Positions 1 through 8,385 of a stretch of DNA of 64,000 bases are shown in pieces. The notes beneath the pieces were generated by a model that was given only the letters and a program-made list of their open reading frames with translations, had not been told where the DNA came from and did not search any database. Numbering within the stretch: position 1 is the first letter of the stretch; the number at the start of each line of letters is the position of its first letter. The stretch lies in assembly GCF_017357405.1 (NCBI RefSeq), contig NZ_CP071597.1, forward strand, positions 1,860,001-1,924,000, read 5' to 3'. This DNA is from Halomontanus rarus. Lineage in GTDB: Archaea > Halobacteriota > Halobacteria > Halobacteriales > Natrialbaceae. Made by a program: the position numbers and the translations under genes.

Positions 1-744
1 CAACGCCTCCTGGACCTCCCGGAGGGCGTCGGCTTCACCTTCGGCGCGAATCCGTTCGGCGTCCGCCTCACCTTCGGCTCGCGTTCGTTCCGCATCGGCC
101 TCTTGCTGGGCGATTTGGACGTCCTCGAGCGCCTGAGCGAACGTCGGATCGAAGTGGATGTCTCGGACCTGAATCGACTCGATGTCCACGTACGAGGGAG
201 ATTCCGAGCGCAACTGCTCGGCGATGATCGTGCTCAGAATCTCGCGACCTTCGTCCGAGTTCGCCTCCGTGGCGTTGAGCGCGGAGGCCTCCCGGGCGAC
301 CGTGTCGATCGTCTCGGGGCGGAGCAACCGCTGTTCGTACTGGTCGATCGTGTTCCACTCGCGGTGGAACTCGTCGACCTCGTCGTCGACGATGCTGTAG
401 CGGACGGTGATGTCCGCGCCGACGTGCTGTTGGTCCGCCGAGCGGAAGTCGACCGCGTCCTCTTCGTTGACGTCGCCTTCGTGGACGTTTCCGGTCATCG
501 TGTACGTCTGCGGACGAACCTCGACGTATTCGACCGAGTGGTAGAACGGGACGAGCGGGAAGTGCCACCCCGGCTCGAGAATGTCGCCGGTTACCGCACC
601 CTGTTGTTTCAGGACGCCCCGGTCTCCCTCGTCGACGTTCGCAACCATCAGGAGATAGCCGATACCACCCACCAGCAACAGGATCGCGCCGATCACCGCG
701 ACCGTCTGGAGCTGTGTTTCGCTCACGATTGGTTCGTCTGCCAT
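1..744 (-). CDS. SPFH/prohibitin-like membrane protein, N-terminal part (runs off the window)
   Basis: This reads open from an ATG at 744 to the window edge (248 codons, no stop). Residues 12-33 form a single hydrophobic N-terminal anchor, followed by a band-7/prohibitin-type SPFH domain. Near the edge there is an Ala/Glu-rich helix with repeats of the type AERTRAEGEADAERIRAEGE, typical of SPFH proteins just after the domain. Such proteins form large rings at the membrane and are linked to quality control and lipid microdomains. The N-terminal anchor orientation is inferred. A TATA-like box lies about 75 bases upstream of the start, so a 5' UTR of about 50 bases is expected. The family is clear; the specific role is not. 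Confidence 0.85.
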   Translation of the reverse strand, partial: MADEPIVSETQLQTVAVIGAILLLVGGIGYLLMVANVDEGDRGVLKQQGAVTGDILEPGWHFPLVPFYHSVEYVEVRPQTYTMTGNVHEGDVNEEDAVDFRSADQQHVGADITVRYSIVDDEVDEFHREWNTIDQYEQRLLRPETIDTVAREASALNATEANSDEGREILSTIIAEQLRSESPSYVDIESIQVRDIHFDPTFAQALEDVQIAQQEADAERTRAEGEADAERIRAEGEADALREVQEAL

Positions 745-811
745 TATTTCACTTACTGTCACTCACCTTTCGAATACGACATGTTTAGTGTAACGATATC
801 CGGGAGGGTGT

Positions 812-826
812 TACCATATTTATACG
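812..826 (-). promoter_or_regulatory. TATA-like box for the SPFH gene
   Basis: On the minus strand this reads CGTATAAATATGG, a good archaeal TATA box. Transcription would start near 790-795, leaving an untranslated leader of roughly 50 bases before the ATG at 744. Confidence 0.5.
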
Positions 827-1142
827 ATCGGACGCGCTGTCAACCGCCTCGGGGTTGAGCCCCGTGGCATCCGCCTCGCAATTCTGTGAAGACACGCGAC
901 GAAATTCCGGCGGGAGAACCGAATACGGACGCGTACTCACAGTGATCCGAGACTGTACCGGCTCGAGAACCATCACCCTCGAGGGCTACCGCAACGGCGA
1001 TCGCTGCCTGTGCCGTGTGTACAGTGCGAGTTCCACCGGTCACCCGACCCGTGATCACTCGCGGACAGTTCGAGGCGGAGAGCCCTTCCTCGAGGGGGTG
1101 AGCGAACGGAGCGCCGGATCGACCTCCGAACGGTCTCGGTCG
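827..1142. other. Intergenic stretch without a recognisable gene
   Basis: No reading frame here looks coding on either strand. The only structure seen is a short inverted repeat, CGGGG TTGAG CCCCG, near 850-865. It lies downstream of the receiver gene that ends at 1143, so part of this stretch could be that gene's 3' region. Confidence 0.4.
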
Positions 1143-1610
1143 TCAATCGTCCGGATCCGATGCCCAGACGACCGAGAGCCACGCCGATTCGAACGTGCGG
1201 ACGGTCTCGAGAAAGTCGTCGGGATCGACCGGCTTCGTGAGATAGGCGTCGGCGTCGGGGGCGGCCGATTCGACGAAATCCCGTTGTGCTTCCGAGCCCG
1301 TCAGTACGATAACCGAGAGCTGCTCGAACTCGGGATCGGAGCGGAGCTCTCGTAGGATCTCGTCGCCGTTCTTCCTCGGGAGATCCAGATCGAGGACGAC
1401 GATGCGGGGACGCGGCGCGTCCGCGTAGTCACCGCGCCGATAGAGAAAGTCGAGCGCAGCACCGCCGTCGGTCACGACGTAGAGCGTGTTCGCGATTCGG
1501 CCGTCCTTGAACGCTTCTTCCGTGAGACGAACGTCTCCGGCGTTGTCTTCGACGAGCAAAATGGGCGCCGGATCTCGATCGGAAGGCGTCTGATTGTTCA
1601 CAATTTTCAT
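1143..1610 (-). CDS. Stand-alone response-regulator receiver protein (Rcp1/CheY-like)
   Basis: This is a 155-residue protein made only of a receiver domain. The acidic pocket is at residues 21-22 (VEDN), the phospho-acceptor is Asp74 in VVLDLDLPRKNG, the switch Thr is 104 (VLTG) and the conserved Lys is 127 (YLTKPVD). The LDLPRKNG form is typical of Rcp1-like receivers, which take phosphate from PAS/GAF histidine kinases. There is no output domain, so it probably acts by protein contact. Several hybrid-free kinases in this window could be partners, but none is adjacent in an operon. Confidence 0.9.
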   Translation of the reverse strand: MKIVNNQTPSDRDPAPILLVEDNAGDVRLTEEAFKDGRIANTLYVVTDGGAALDFLYRRGDYADAPRPRIVVLDLDLPRKNGDEILRELRSDPEFEQLSVIVLTGSEAQRDFVESAAPDADAYLTKPVDPDDFLETVRTFESAWLSVVWASDPDD

Positions 1611-1725
1611 CGAAATACCGCACGTGTCTCGATGTTCAGATCCGTTCGATAAGTGCGTTCTGACCAGATCCTCGTAATTATCAAATGAATTATTACCGGA
1701 CGGGGTCGCGGTGATACGCCGTTCC

Positions 1726-2445
1726 TCACGGGTCCGCCGAATCCTCGAGCGATTCGAGTTCGGTACGAACGTCCGACGCTAACCGCGAGAGGACGGTCGT
1801 GCTGCGACGTTCCTGTTCGATCACCCCTTCGTACTCGAGGCGTTCCAGATGGTACGATACCGTGCTGGGGGATCGCTCCACTTCGCTCGCGAGCTCCGTC
1901 ACGCTGACGGGTTCGAGGAGGGCGATACTGTCGACGATCTCCCCGATCGTGTCGTTGGTGAGCGCGGCGCGTAACTCGTTCCCGTCGCTTCCGACTGGAG
2001 CGTACCAGAGCTGCCCGAAGATCGTATCGGAGGAGACCAGTCCCCGTCGTTCGAGGACGTCGAGGTGATACCGGAGCGTCGATCGGTGGATATCGTAGGT
2101 CTCTCGGAGATCACTGACGTAGGTTCCCGAGGTCTGGTGAATGTCGTCGTGAAGCTCCTTTCGAAGGTCGTGCTCGAGCGGGTCCGGACCGTCCGAACGG
2201 CTGTGACCGGCGAGAAAGACGATGGACGTGACCGTCGAGTTCGCGAGCGAGAGGGAAGCGCCGGACGAAAACGGGCAGTCGAACGAGTCGCCGGGCGAGT
2301 CGACCGCGCCCGTACTGTGATGGGCGTGCGTGTCGCGTTCGCCCGTCGGTTCCGCGGACGCGATGCCGGCCGCTGCGAAACTGTTCAAGATGAGGGCGAT
2401 ACCGACGATCAGGATCAGGAGCGTCCGCGTCGATAGGGTAAACAT
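1726..2445 (-). CDS. Membrane-tethered double winged-helix transcriptional regulator
   Basis: The ATG at 2445 is preferred because it opens a clear hydrophobic signal or anchor segment (residues about 7-30), followed by a His/Asp-rich stretch. Two tandem winged-helix domains follow, at about residues 110-165 and 175-225. Both carry recognition helices ending in LRYHLDVLERRGLV and VSYHLERLEYEGVI. This layout matches haloarchaeal predicted regulators with one N-terminal membrane segment and a C-terminal HTH pair. The N-terminus is predicted to anchor the DNA-binding part to the membrane. Its targets are unknown. Confidence 0.75.
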   Translation of the reverse strand: MFTLSTRTLLILIVGIALILNSFAAAGIASAEPTGERDTHAHHSTGAVDSPGDSFDCPFSSGASLSLANSTVTSIVFLAGHSRSDGPDPLEHDLRKELHDDIHQTSGTYVSDLRETYDIHRSTLRYHLDVLERRGLVSSDTIFGQLWYAPVGSDGNELRAALTNDTIGEIVDSIALLEPVSVTELASEVERSPSTVSYHLERLEYEGVIEQERRSTTVLSRLASDVRTELESLEDSADP

Positions 2446-2690
2446 TGGCGATGAAGTTCGATCTCCGTAATGTGGATTGATCGCTCGAATCACCGGAGAA
2501 ATTCGGATTCGAGGGGAATCGTCACCCGAGTTCTCCGATAGCGACCTCCACGCGAATTGAAATGAAAATGTGCGGTGAATTTGCAAGCTTCTAGTTCGAA
2601 ACCGCGCCGTACGTGCGACCCCATCGAGAACCTCGGAGACGAACTGAACGTGAGGTGAGAATCGGTTTCGAAGTTGTCGTAAAAGGAATT

Positions 2691-2724
2691 TGACATCCTC
2701 CCCGCCCTTCAGGGCGAGGCTTCC
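2691..2724 (-). mobile_element. Orphan IS1341/IS605-type right-end hairpin
   Basis: On the minus strand this reads GGAAGCCTCGCCCTGAAGG followed by GCGGGGAGGATGTCA. It contains a GCCC/GGGC stem with a 4-base loop and the terminal GGATGTCA. The same end follows the tnpB genes at 32256 and 57810. No tnpB reading frame is present upstream of it (minus sense, 2725-2830), so it is a solo end. It sits in the divergent space between the HTH gene and the kinase at 2825. Confidence 0.6.
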
Positions 2725-2824
2725 GCTTGCTATCCGTCAGTACAGCAATTCGAGACGACAACGCCGCTGACGTTCGCAATCAGGTTCCCAAATCGTTATC
2801 CCAATTCACTGGCATTCAGAAGAC

Positions 2825-4768
2825 GTGTCTCCATCGATCCGGGTACTCTACGTCGACGACGAACCGGATTTCGCCGACCGGACTGCGAACGCGCTGGAAC
2901 GTCTCGACGAGCGGATAGCGGTCACCACGGCGACGAGTGTCGAGTGCGGACTGGATCGACTCGAGGCCGCCGAGTACGGAGGCGAGTTCGACTGCGTGGT
3001 TTCTGCCCACGACGTGCCCGGACTGGACGGCCTCGAGTTCCTCGAGTGCATCCGCGAGGCGTCTCGGGACCTGCCCGTGATCCTGTTCACCAGAGCGGGC
3101 AGCGAAGCGGTCGCCAGCGAAGCGATCGCCGCCGGTGTCACCGACTATCTTCGGAAGGACCCCGAGACGGACCAGTTTCGGCTGCTGGCCGGCCGCATCC
3201 GAGACCACGTCGAGCGCGTCCGCACGCGCCGCGAGCTCGATCGACGGCGAGAGCTGCTTCGACACACCGAAGAACTCTCGAACACCGGGGGCTGGGAGGC
3301 CGACGTCGAGACCGGCGAACAACGATGGACGGACGGGACCTACCGAATACACGGACTGTCGCCCGATTCTGACTTCGACCCGACGATCGATTCGGGCGTG
3401 GCGTTTTACCACCCCGACGACCGGGAGCGGATCGAGGACCTCGTGCGCCGCTGTCTGGAAACCGGCGATCCCTACGACGAAGAATTGCGGCTCGTCACGG
3501 CCGACGGTCGGCTGCGCTGGGTCAGAACCACCGGGAAAGCGATCGTCGAAGACGACGAGGTCGTCAGGGTTCACGGTGCGATTCAGGATATCACCGAGCG
3601 GATGGAACACGAGCGGGAACTCGAGCGGTCCCGGGCGGAGTTTCAGGAACTGATCAACGGGATGAACGAAACGGCGTGGGTCATCGATTTCGACGAGAAC
3701 TTCCAAGCCGTCAACGACGCCGCCGTGGAAACGCTCGGCTACTCGCGAGCGCAACTGCACGCCATGACGCCCCACGATATCGACGCCGGGCTCGAGGCCG
3801 AGACGATCTCGACTCTCATCGGGAATATGCCGGCCGACGAGATTCAGGTCTTCGAGACCGTCCACGAGACCAGAGACGGCGAGCGGATCCCCGTCGAGAT
3901 CAGTTCCAGTTTGATCCACTATCGGGGCGAGACGGCGGTGTTGAGCATCGCACGGGACATCTCGAACCGCAAGAAACGCGAGCTGGAACTCGAGCGACAG
4001 AAGGACCGACTGGACGAGTTCGCGTCCGTCGTCAGTCACGACCTGCGCAATCCGTTGAACGTCGCCCAGGGGCGCCTCGAGTTGGCGCGGGAGGACGGTG
4101 ACGGTGATTCCGGCGAGCAGCTGGCCGACATTGCGTGGGCGCTGGACCGCATGGACGAGTTGATCGACGACCTCCTGACGCTCGCTCGCAAGGGCGAGCA
4201 GGTGAGCGAACTGGAAGCGGTCGAACTCGCGGCGCTCGTCGACGACTGCTGGCAGAACGTCGAAACGCCGGGTGCGACGCTCCGGGTCGAGGTCGACCGA
4301 ACGATCGTCGCCGACCGAAGCCGCCTGCAACAACTCCTCGAGAATCTGTTTCGAAACAGTGTCGAACACGGTTCAACACGCAGTCAGTGCGATTCTCGCA
4401 CTAACGACGCCGTGGAACACGGTTCCGCGGGTAGTGGGTCGGAGCCTCCCGACGACAGTGTAGAATACGGTTCCACAGGCAGTCGATCGCAGCCTCCCGA
4501 CGGCAGCGGAGAGGACGACGGCACCGTCACGATCACTGTCGGCCCGCTCGAGGACGGATTCTCCGTCGAAGACGACGGTGTCGGCATCCCCGAGGAGAAG
4601 CGCGGGGACGTGTTCGACGTCGGCTACTCGACGTCGACGACGGGGACCGGGTTCGGATTGCGGATCGTCGAGCAGGTGGTCGAGGCCCACGGCTGGGAGA
4701 TTTCGGTGACGGAAGGTGATGCAGGCGGCGCGCGGTTCGAGCTCACCGGCGTCGAAATCGTCAGGTGA
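2825..4768 (+). CDS. Receiver-PAS-PAS histidine kinase with an alanine at the phospho-acceptor site
   Basis: This 647-residue protein starts with GTG. Residues 5-125 form a receiver-like domain with the acidic pair (VDDEPD), Thr89 (LFTR) and Lys111. The phospho-acceptor position is Ala61 (VVSAHDVPGLDG instead of the usual SDYDMPGMDG), so it cannot be phosphorylated there. Two PAS domains follow (about 150-260 and 270-385), then HisKA with His405 (SHDLRNP) and an HATPase domain with its N box near 518. An insertion of about 48 residues containing three VEHGS-like copies lies inside the HATPase domain. There are no membrane segments. It probably autophosphorylates on His405 in response to a cytosolic signal, with the receiver as a passive interaction domain. 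Confidence 0.9.
   Translation: MSPSIRVLYVDDEPDFADRTANALERLDERIAVTTATSVECGLDRLEAAEYGGEFDCVVSAHDVPGLDGLEFLECIREASRDLPVILFTRAGSEAVASEAIAAGVTDYLRKDPETDQFRLLAGRIRDHVERVRTRRELDRRRELLRHTEELSNTGGWEADVETGEQRWTDGTYRIHGLSPDSDFDPTIDSGVAFYHPDDRERIEDLVRRCLETGDPYDEELRLVTADGRLRWVRTTGKAIVEDDEVVRVHGAIQDITERMEHERELERSRAEFQELINGMNETAWVIDFDENFQAVNDAAVETLGYSRAQLHAMTPHDIDAGLEAETISTLIGNMPADEIQVFETVHETRDGERIPVEISSSLIHYRGETAVLSIARDISNRKKRELELERQKDRLDEFASVVSHDLRNPLNVAQGRLELAREDGDGDSGEQLADIAWALDRMDELIDDLLTLARKGEQVSELEAVELAALVDDCWQNVETPGATLRVEVDRTIVADRSRLQQLLENLFRNSVEHGSTRSQCDSRTNDAVEHGSAGSGSEPPDDSVEYGSTGSRSQPPDGSGEDDGTVTITVGPLEDGFSVEDDGVGIPEEKRGDVFDVGYSTSTTGTGFGLRIVEQVVEAHGWEISVTEGDAGGARFELTGVEIVR
4358..4502 (+). repeat. 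Degenerate in-frame triplication of the kinase N-box segment
   Basis: Three related units encode NSVEHGST, DAVEHGSAGSGSEPPD and DSVEYGSTGSRSQPPD, starting near 4358, 4409 and 4457. The unit length is about 48-51 bases. Only the first copy is in the position of the ATP-binding N box; the others extend the loop after it. The first spacer holds a perfect stem-loop at 4386-4402 (AGTGCGA TTC TCGCACT). Confidence 0.75.
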
Positions 4769-4879
4769 CGGCCTCGCTCCTCTCGAGGCGGAACCGACAC
4801 CTCCGTCTCGGACGGATCGGCGCTCGCTTCGGGTGTACCGACAGCAGTCCTTTACCGACGGAGCGCGACGGTTCGGACG

Positions 4880-5536
4880 ATGGCTACTGAGGCGACGTTT
4901 ACGGTTCCGTCCGATCAGTTCCCACTGGGAACGGTGTTCGAGCGACTCCCGCGAGTGACGGTCGAACTGGAGCGAATCATCCCCGCACGAGACGTGGTGA
5001 TCCCGTACTTCTGGGTTCGGGGAACGGCGGTCGACGACATCGAGGGAGCGTTTTCCGACCATCCGGGCGTGAAGCGTATCCAGCTCATCGATTCCGTCGA
5101 AGACGAGTATCTGTTACGCGTCGAGTGGGCACTCGACTACGACGATGTCCTGACCACGCTGACGGAGACGAAAATCGCGCTCATCGAAGCCGTCGGGACG
5201 AACCAGCAGTGGACGTTCGACATCCGAGGAGACGATCGACAGGATATCGCAACCTTTCAACAACGCTGTCTGGAGTTGGATATTCCGATCACGCTTTCCA
5301 AGCTTCACGCGCTCACGCCGATCGAGTCGGAGACCGAGGCCGCGCTCACCGACTCACAGCAAGAGGCGCTACTGCTCGCCTACGAACGGGGATACTTCAA
5401 CTCTCCGCGCGACGTGACGATGGCAGACCTCGGCGACGAACTCGGCATCTCCCAGCAAGCAGTTGCGTCCCGACTCCGGCGCGGAATCGATTCGATCCTC
5501 GGAAGCACGCTGTCCGAATTACCTCCTTCTGAGTGA
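4880..5536 (+). CDS. Bat-type (HTH_10) transcriptional regulator
   Basis: This 218-residue protein has an N-terminal alpha/beta sensor-like domain that starts ATFTVPSDQFPLG and contains VIPYFWV. It ends in an HTH_10 domain (about residues 155-212: LTDSQQEALLLAYERGYF, then MADLGDELGISQQAVASRL). This is the form of bacterio-opsin-activator-like regulators that lack PAS/GAF domains. A CCTTTA element at 4849-4854 sits 28 bases before the ATG, implying a leaderless mRNA. It lies between two histidine kinases, which suggests a signalling output role, though no phosphorylation site is present. A close relative of the same layout lies at 15650. Confidence 0.85.
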   Translation: MATEATFTVPSDQFPLGTVFERLPRVTVELERIIPARDVVIPYFWVRGTAVDDIEGAFSDHPGVKRIQLIDSVEDEYLLRVEWALDYDDVLTTLTETKIALIEAVGTNQQWTFDIRGDDRQDIATFQQRCLELDIPITLSKLHALTPIESETEAALTDSQQEALLLAYERGYFNSPRDVTMADLGDELGISQQAVASRLRRGIDSILGSTLSELPPSE

Positions 5537-5648
5537 GCCCTACCGAAAAAGCCGAAAACACGGACCCTCCCGACCGATCCGGTAACCCGTCTCGTTGCCA
5601 CGCGATGTCCGGCGGGTAATTTATTCGACTCGGCGGCTTTTGGGCTAT

Positions 5649-8363
5649 ATGAGCAACCGAGTCGGGGATACCGACCGGACATTCTGGGACGACGGAGACG
5701 GTCCCGACCCACACCGGCGCTGTCGAACGCTGGTTAACGCGATCGACGACGGGGTCACCGTCGTCGACGCCGACGGTGAGCTGACGTTCGCGAACGAGCG
5801 TGCCGAGGAACTCCTCGGGCGGTCTCGCGAAGCGCTCGCTGGGACCACCCACGACGATCCGCGCTGGGACCTCGTCGACGAAACCGGCGAGCGACTCGAG
5901 GCGGACGAGTCGCCGTTCACCCGCGTCGTCGACAGCGAAGTGGCGGTCTCCGACCGGACCGTCGGTCTTCGCCGTCACGACGGTAACCGCGTCTGGCTGT
6001 CGGTCAGCGGTGCGCCGGAGTGGAACGAGAACGACGACCTCGAGGGTGCCGTCTTCGTGTTCGAAGACGTCACCGAGCAGCGGGACGTGGAGAGCGAGCT
6101 CGAGGAAATCCTCGGGCGCGTGACCGACGCCTTCTACGCGGTCGACGAGGACTTTCGGTTCACCCACGTCAACGAGCGCGCCGAGGAACTCCTCCAGCAC
6201 GCGGAGGAGGACCTACTCGGCGAAACCCTCTGGGAGGTGTTTCCCTCTGCCGCCGAAATCGACGAGGTCTGGGACGCCTTCCAGACGGCGCTAGAAACGC
6301 AGGAGTCGACCAGCTACGAACTCTACTACGACGCGCTCGACTTCTGGGTCGAGGCGAATCTCTACCCGTCCGAGTCCGGCATCTCGGTGTACTTCCGCGA
6401 CGTCACCGAACGCAAGGAACGGGAATCCGAGCGCGACGAGATGATTCGAGAGTTACAAGAGAGTGAAGAGCGGTTGCGTCTCGCACTCGAGGCCGGAGAG
6501 ATGGGGACGTGGGAACTCGACCTGCAGACCGAAGAGTCACCCGCCCGTTCACCGCAGCACGACCGGATCTTCGGCTACGAGGAACCCCTCGAGGACTGGG
6601 ACCTCGCGACCTTTCTCGATCACGTCCACCCGGACGACCGAAAGGGAGTCACGCAGCGCTTCGAGGAAGCCTTCGAGACGGGCAGTTGGGACTTCGAGTG
6701 CCGAATCGTACGAGCCGACGGCGAGCGACGGGAGATTTCGGGCCGGGGGGAGTTCTCGTTCGACAGCGATGGAGAGCCGGTTCGTGCAGTGGGAGTGGTC
6801 CAGGACATCACCGAGCGCAAGGAACGCGAGCGACGCCTCGAGGAAGCCAACGAACGGTTCGAGGCCGCGACTGAGGCCGGTGCGGTCGGCACCTGGGAGT
6901 GGCGCATTCCCGAGGATACGTTCGTCTCCGGAACCACCTTCGCTCGAACGTTCGGGATCGATCCGGAGAACGCCCGGAAGGGCGTTCCGCTCGAGCGATA
7001 CCTGTCGTCGATCCATGAAGACGACCGGGACCGTATCGTCGAACGGATCGAGGAGGCAGTCGAAGCGTGCGGCGAGTACGAGGAGGAGTATCGGGTCTGG
7101 AACGCCGACGACGAACTCCGGTGGATCGTCGCCCGTGGCCACGTCGAGTGCGACGAGGACGGGAACCCAGAGCGGTTCCCCGGTGCACTCACCGACATCA
7201 CCGAACGCAAACGGGCCGAACTCGAGGTCGAAGAGCATACGAAGCAACTCGAGACGTTGTTTCGAGTCCTGCCCGTCGGTGTCGTGGTCGCCAACGGGGA
7301 CGGCTCACTGCGCAGAGCGAACGACACGGCCAAGGAGATCTGGGGCGGCGACGTCTTCGAGGCGGAGTCCGTCGACGAGTACGAGAAGTTCATCGCGGAG
7401 TGGGCGGATACGGGTGAGTCGGTCGGACCCGAAGACTGGACGATGTCTCGGGTGCTCCAGGGCGAAGCGGTCATGGAGCCGAACACCTACGAGATCAGCG
7501 CGTTCGACGGCGAGCGCCGGATTATCATGGAACACGGGATGCCGGTCACGGACGAGCACGGTACCGTGAGCCGTGCCGTCGTGACGCTGACCGACATCAC
7601 CGAACGCAAGGAGTACCAACGCAAACTCGAGGAGTCGAACGAACGCTTAGAACAGTTCGCCTACGCGGCGTCCCACGACCTGCAGGAACCCTTGCGGATG
7701 ATCACGAGCTACCTCCAGCTCATCGAGAGCCGCTACGCCGACGAACTCGGCGACGACGGCCAGGAGTTCCTCGAGTTCGCGGTCGACGGTGCCGAGCGCA
7801 TGCGCGAGATGATCGACGGTCTACTCGAGTACTCCCGCGTCGAGACGCGCGGCGACCCGTTCGAACCGGTCGATCTCGATTCGGTGCTCGAAGAGACGAT
7901 GACGGACCTGCAACTCCAGATCGAGGAGACTGACGCCGAAATCGAGACCGAATCGCTCCCGTGCGTACACGGCGATCGAGGGCAGCTCCGTCAGGTGTTC
8001 CAGAACCTGATAGACAACGCCCTCGAGTACAGCGGCGACGAACCGCCCCGCGTCCACGTGAGCGCCGAGCGACGCGAGGCGTCGCGCGACTCGGAACGAA
8101 GCGGTGAAGTCGCAGGGAACGACGGATCGGAGTGGATCGTGTCCGTAAGCGACGAGGGGAGCGGGATCGACCCCGACGATCGAGAGCGGGTCTTCGAGGT
8201 GTTCCAGCGCCTGCACACCTCCGACGAACACGACGGGACGGGGATCGGGCTCGCGCTGTGCAAGCGGATCGTCGAGCGCCACGAGGGAGACATCTGGGTC
8301 GAATCGAACTCCGGAGATGGATCGACGTTCTCGTTCACCCTCCCAGCAGCGGCCGAACGGTAA
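5649..8363 (+). CDS. Soluble histidine kinase with five PAS domains
   Basis: The protein has 904 residues. The ATG at 5649 is chosen over one 54 bases upstream because TAATTTATT at 5617-5625 lies about 27 bases before it (leaderless). Five PAS domains run in series to about residue 655, each ending in a DVTE/DITER signature. HisKA follows with His676 (AYAASHDLQEPLRM), and then HATPase with N box DNALEYSGDEPP and G boxes DEGSGID and GTGIGLAL. No membrane segments are seen, so it should sense a cytosolic signal or redox/light through PAS. An insertion in the HATPase domain (SAERREASRDSERSGEVAG) carries a small perfect palindrome at DNA level. Confidence 0.92.
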   Translation: MSNRVGDTDRTFWDDGDGPDPHRRCRTLVNAIDDGVTVVDADGELTFANERAEELLGRSREALAGTTHDDPRWDLVDETGERLEADESPFTRVVDSEVAVSDRTVGLRRHDGNRVWLSVSGAPEWNENDDLEGAVFVFEDVTEQRDVESELEEILGRVTDAFYAVDEDFRFTHVNERAEELLQHAEEDLLGETLWEVFPSAAEIDEVWDAFQTALETQESTSYELYYDALDFWVEANLYPSESGISVYFRDVTERKERESERDEMIRELQESEERLRLALEAGEMGTWELDLQTEESPARSPQHDRIFGYEEPLEDWDLATFLDHVHPDDRKGVTQRFEEAFETGSWDFECRIVRADGERREISGRGEFSFDSDGEPVRAVGVVQDITERKERERRLEEANERFEAATEAGAVGTWEWRIPEDTFVSGTTFARTFGIDPENARKGVPLERYLSSIHEDDRDRIVERIEEAVEACGEYEEEYRVWNADDELRWIVARGHVECDEDGNPERFPGALTDITERKRAELEVEEHTKQLETLFRVLPVGVVVANGDGSLRRANDTAKEIWGGDVFEAESVDEYEKFIAEWADTGESVGPEDWTMSRVLQGEAVMEPNTYEISAFDGERRIIMEHGMPVTDEHGTVSRAVVTLTDITERKEYQRKLEESNERLEQFAYAASHDLQEPLRMITSYLQLIESRYADELGDDGQEFLEFAVDGAERMREMIDGLLEYSRVETRGDPFEPVDLDSVLEETMTDLQLQIEETDAEIETESLPCVHGDRGQLRQVFQNLIDNALEYSGDEPPRVHVSAERREASRDSERSGEVAGNDGSEWIVSVSDEGSGIDPDDRERVFEVFQRLHTSDEHDGTGIGLALCKRIVERHEGDIWVESNSGDGSTFSFTLPAAAER
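8070..8084 (+). repeat. Stem-loop with 3-base loop inside the kinase gene
   Basis: CGACGC GAG GCGTCG forms a perfect 6-bp stem with a 3-base loop. It encodes part of an insertion between HATPase strands (AERREASR). Similar short stem-loops with 3-base loops occur in frame at 4386 and 47580. Confidence 0.5.
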
Positions 8364-8385
8364 CGTCCGCGGCGAGAGCGTGAGT

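Noticed and set aside
68..568. Arg-rich frames across real genes on the opposite strand (for example 68-568, 10175-10675, 22090-22860)
   Set aside because: They are shadows of the true frame, rich in Arg/Gly/Pro, which is typical of antisense reading in high-GC halophiles.
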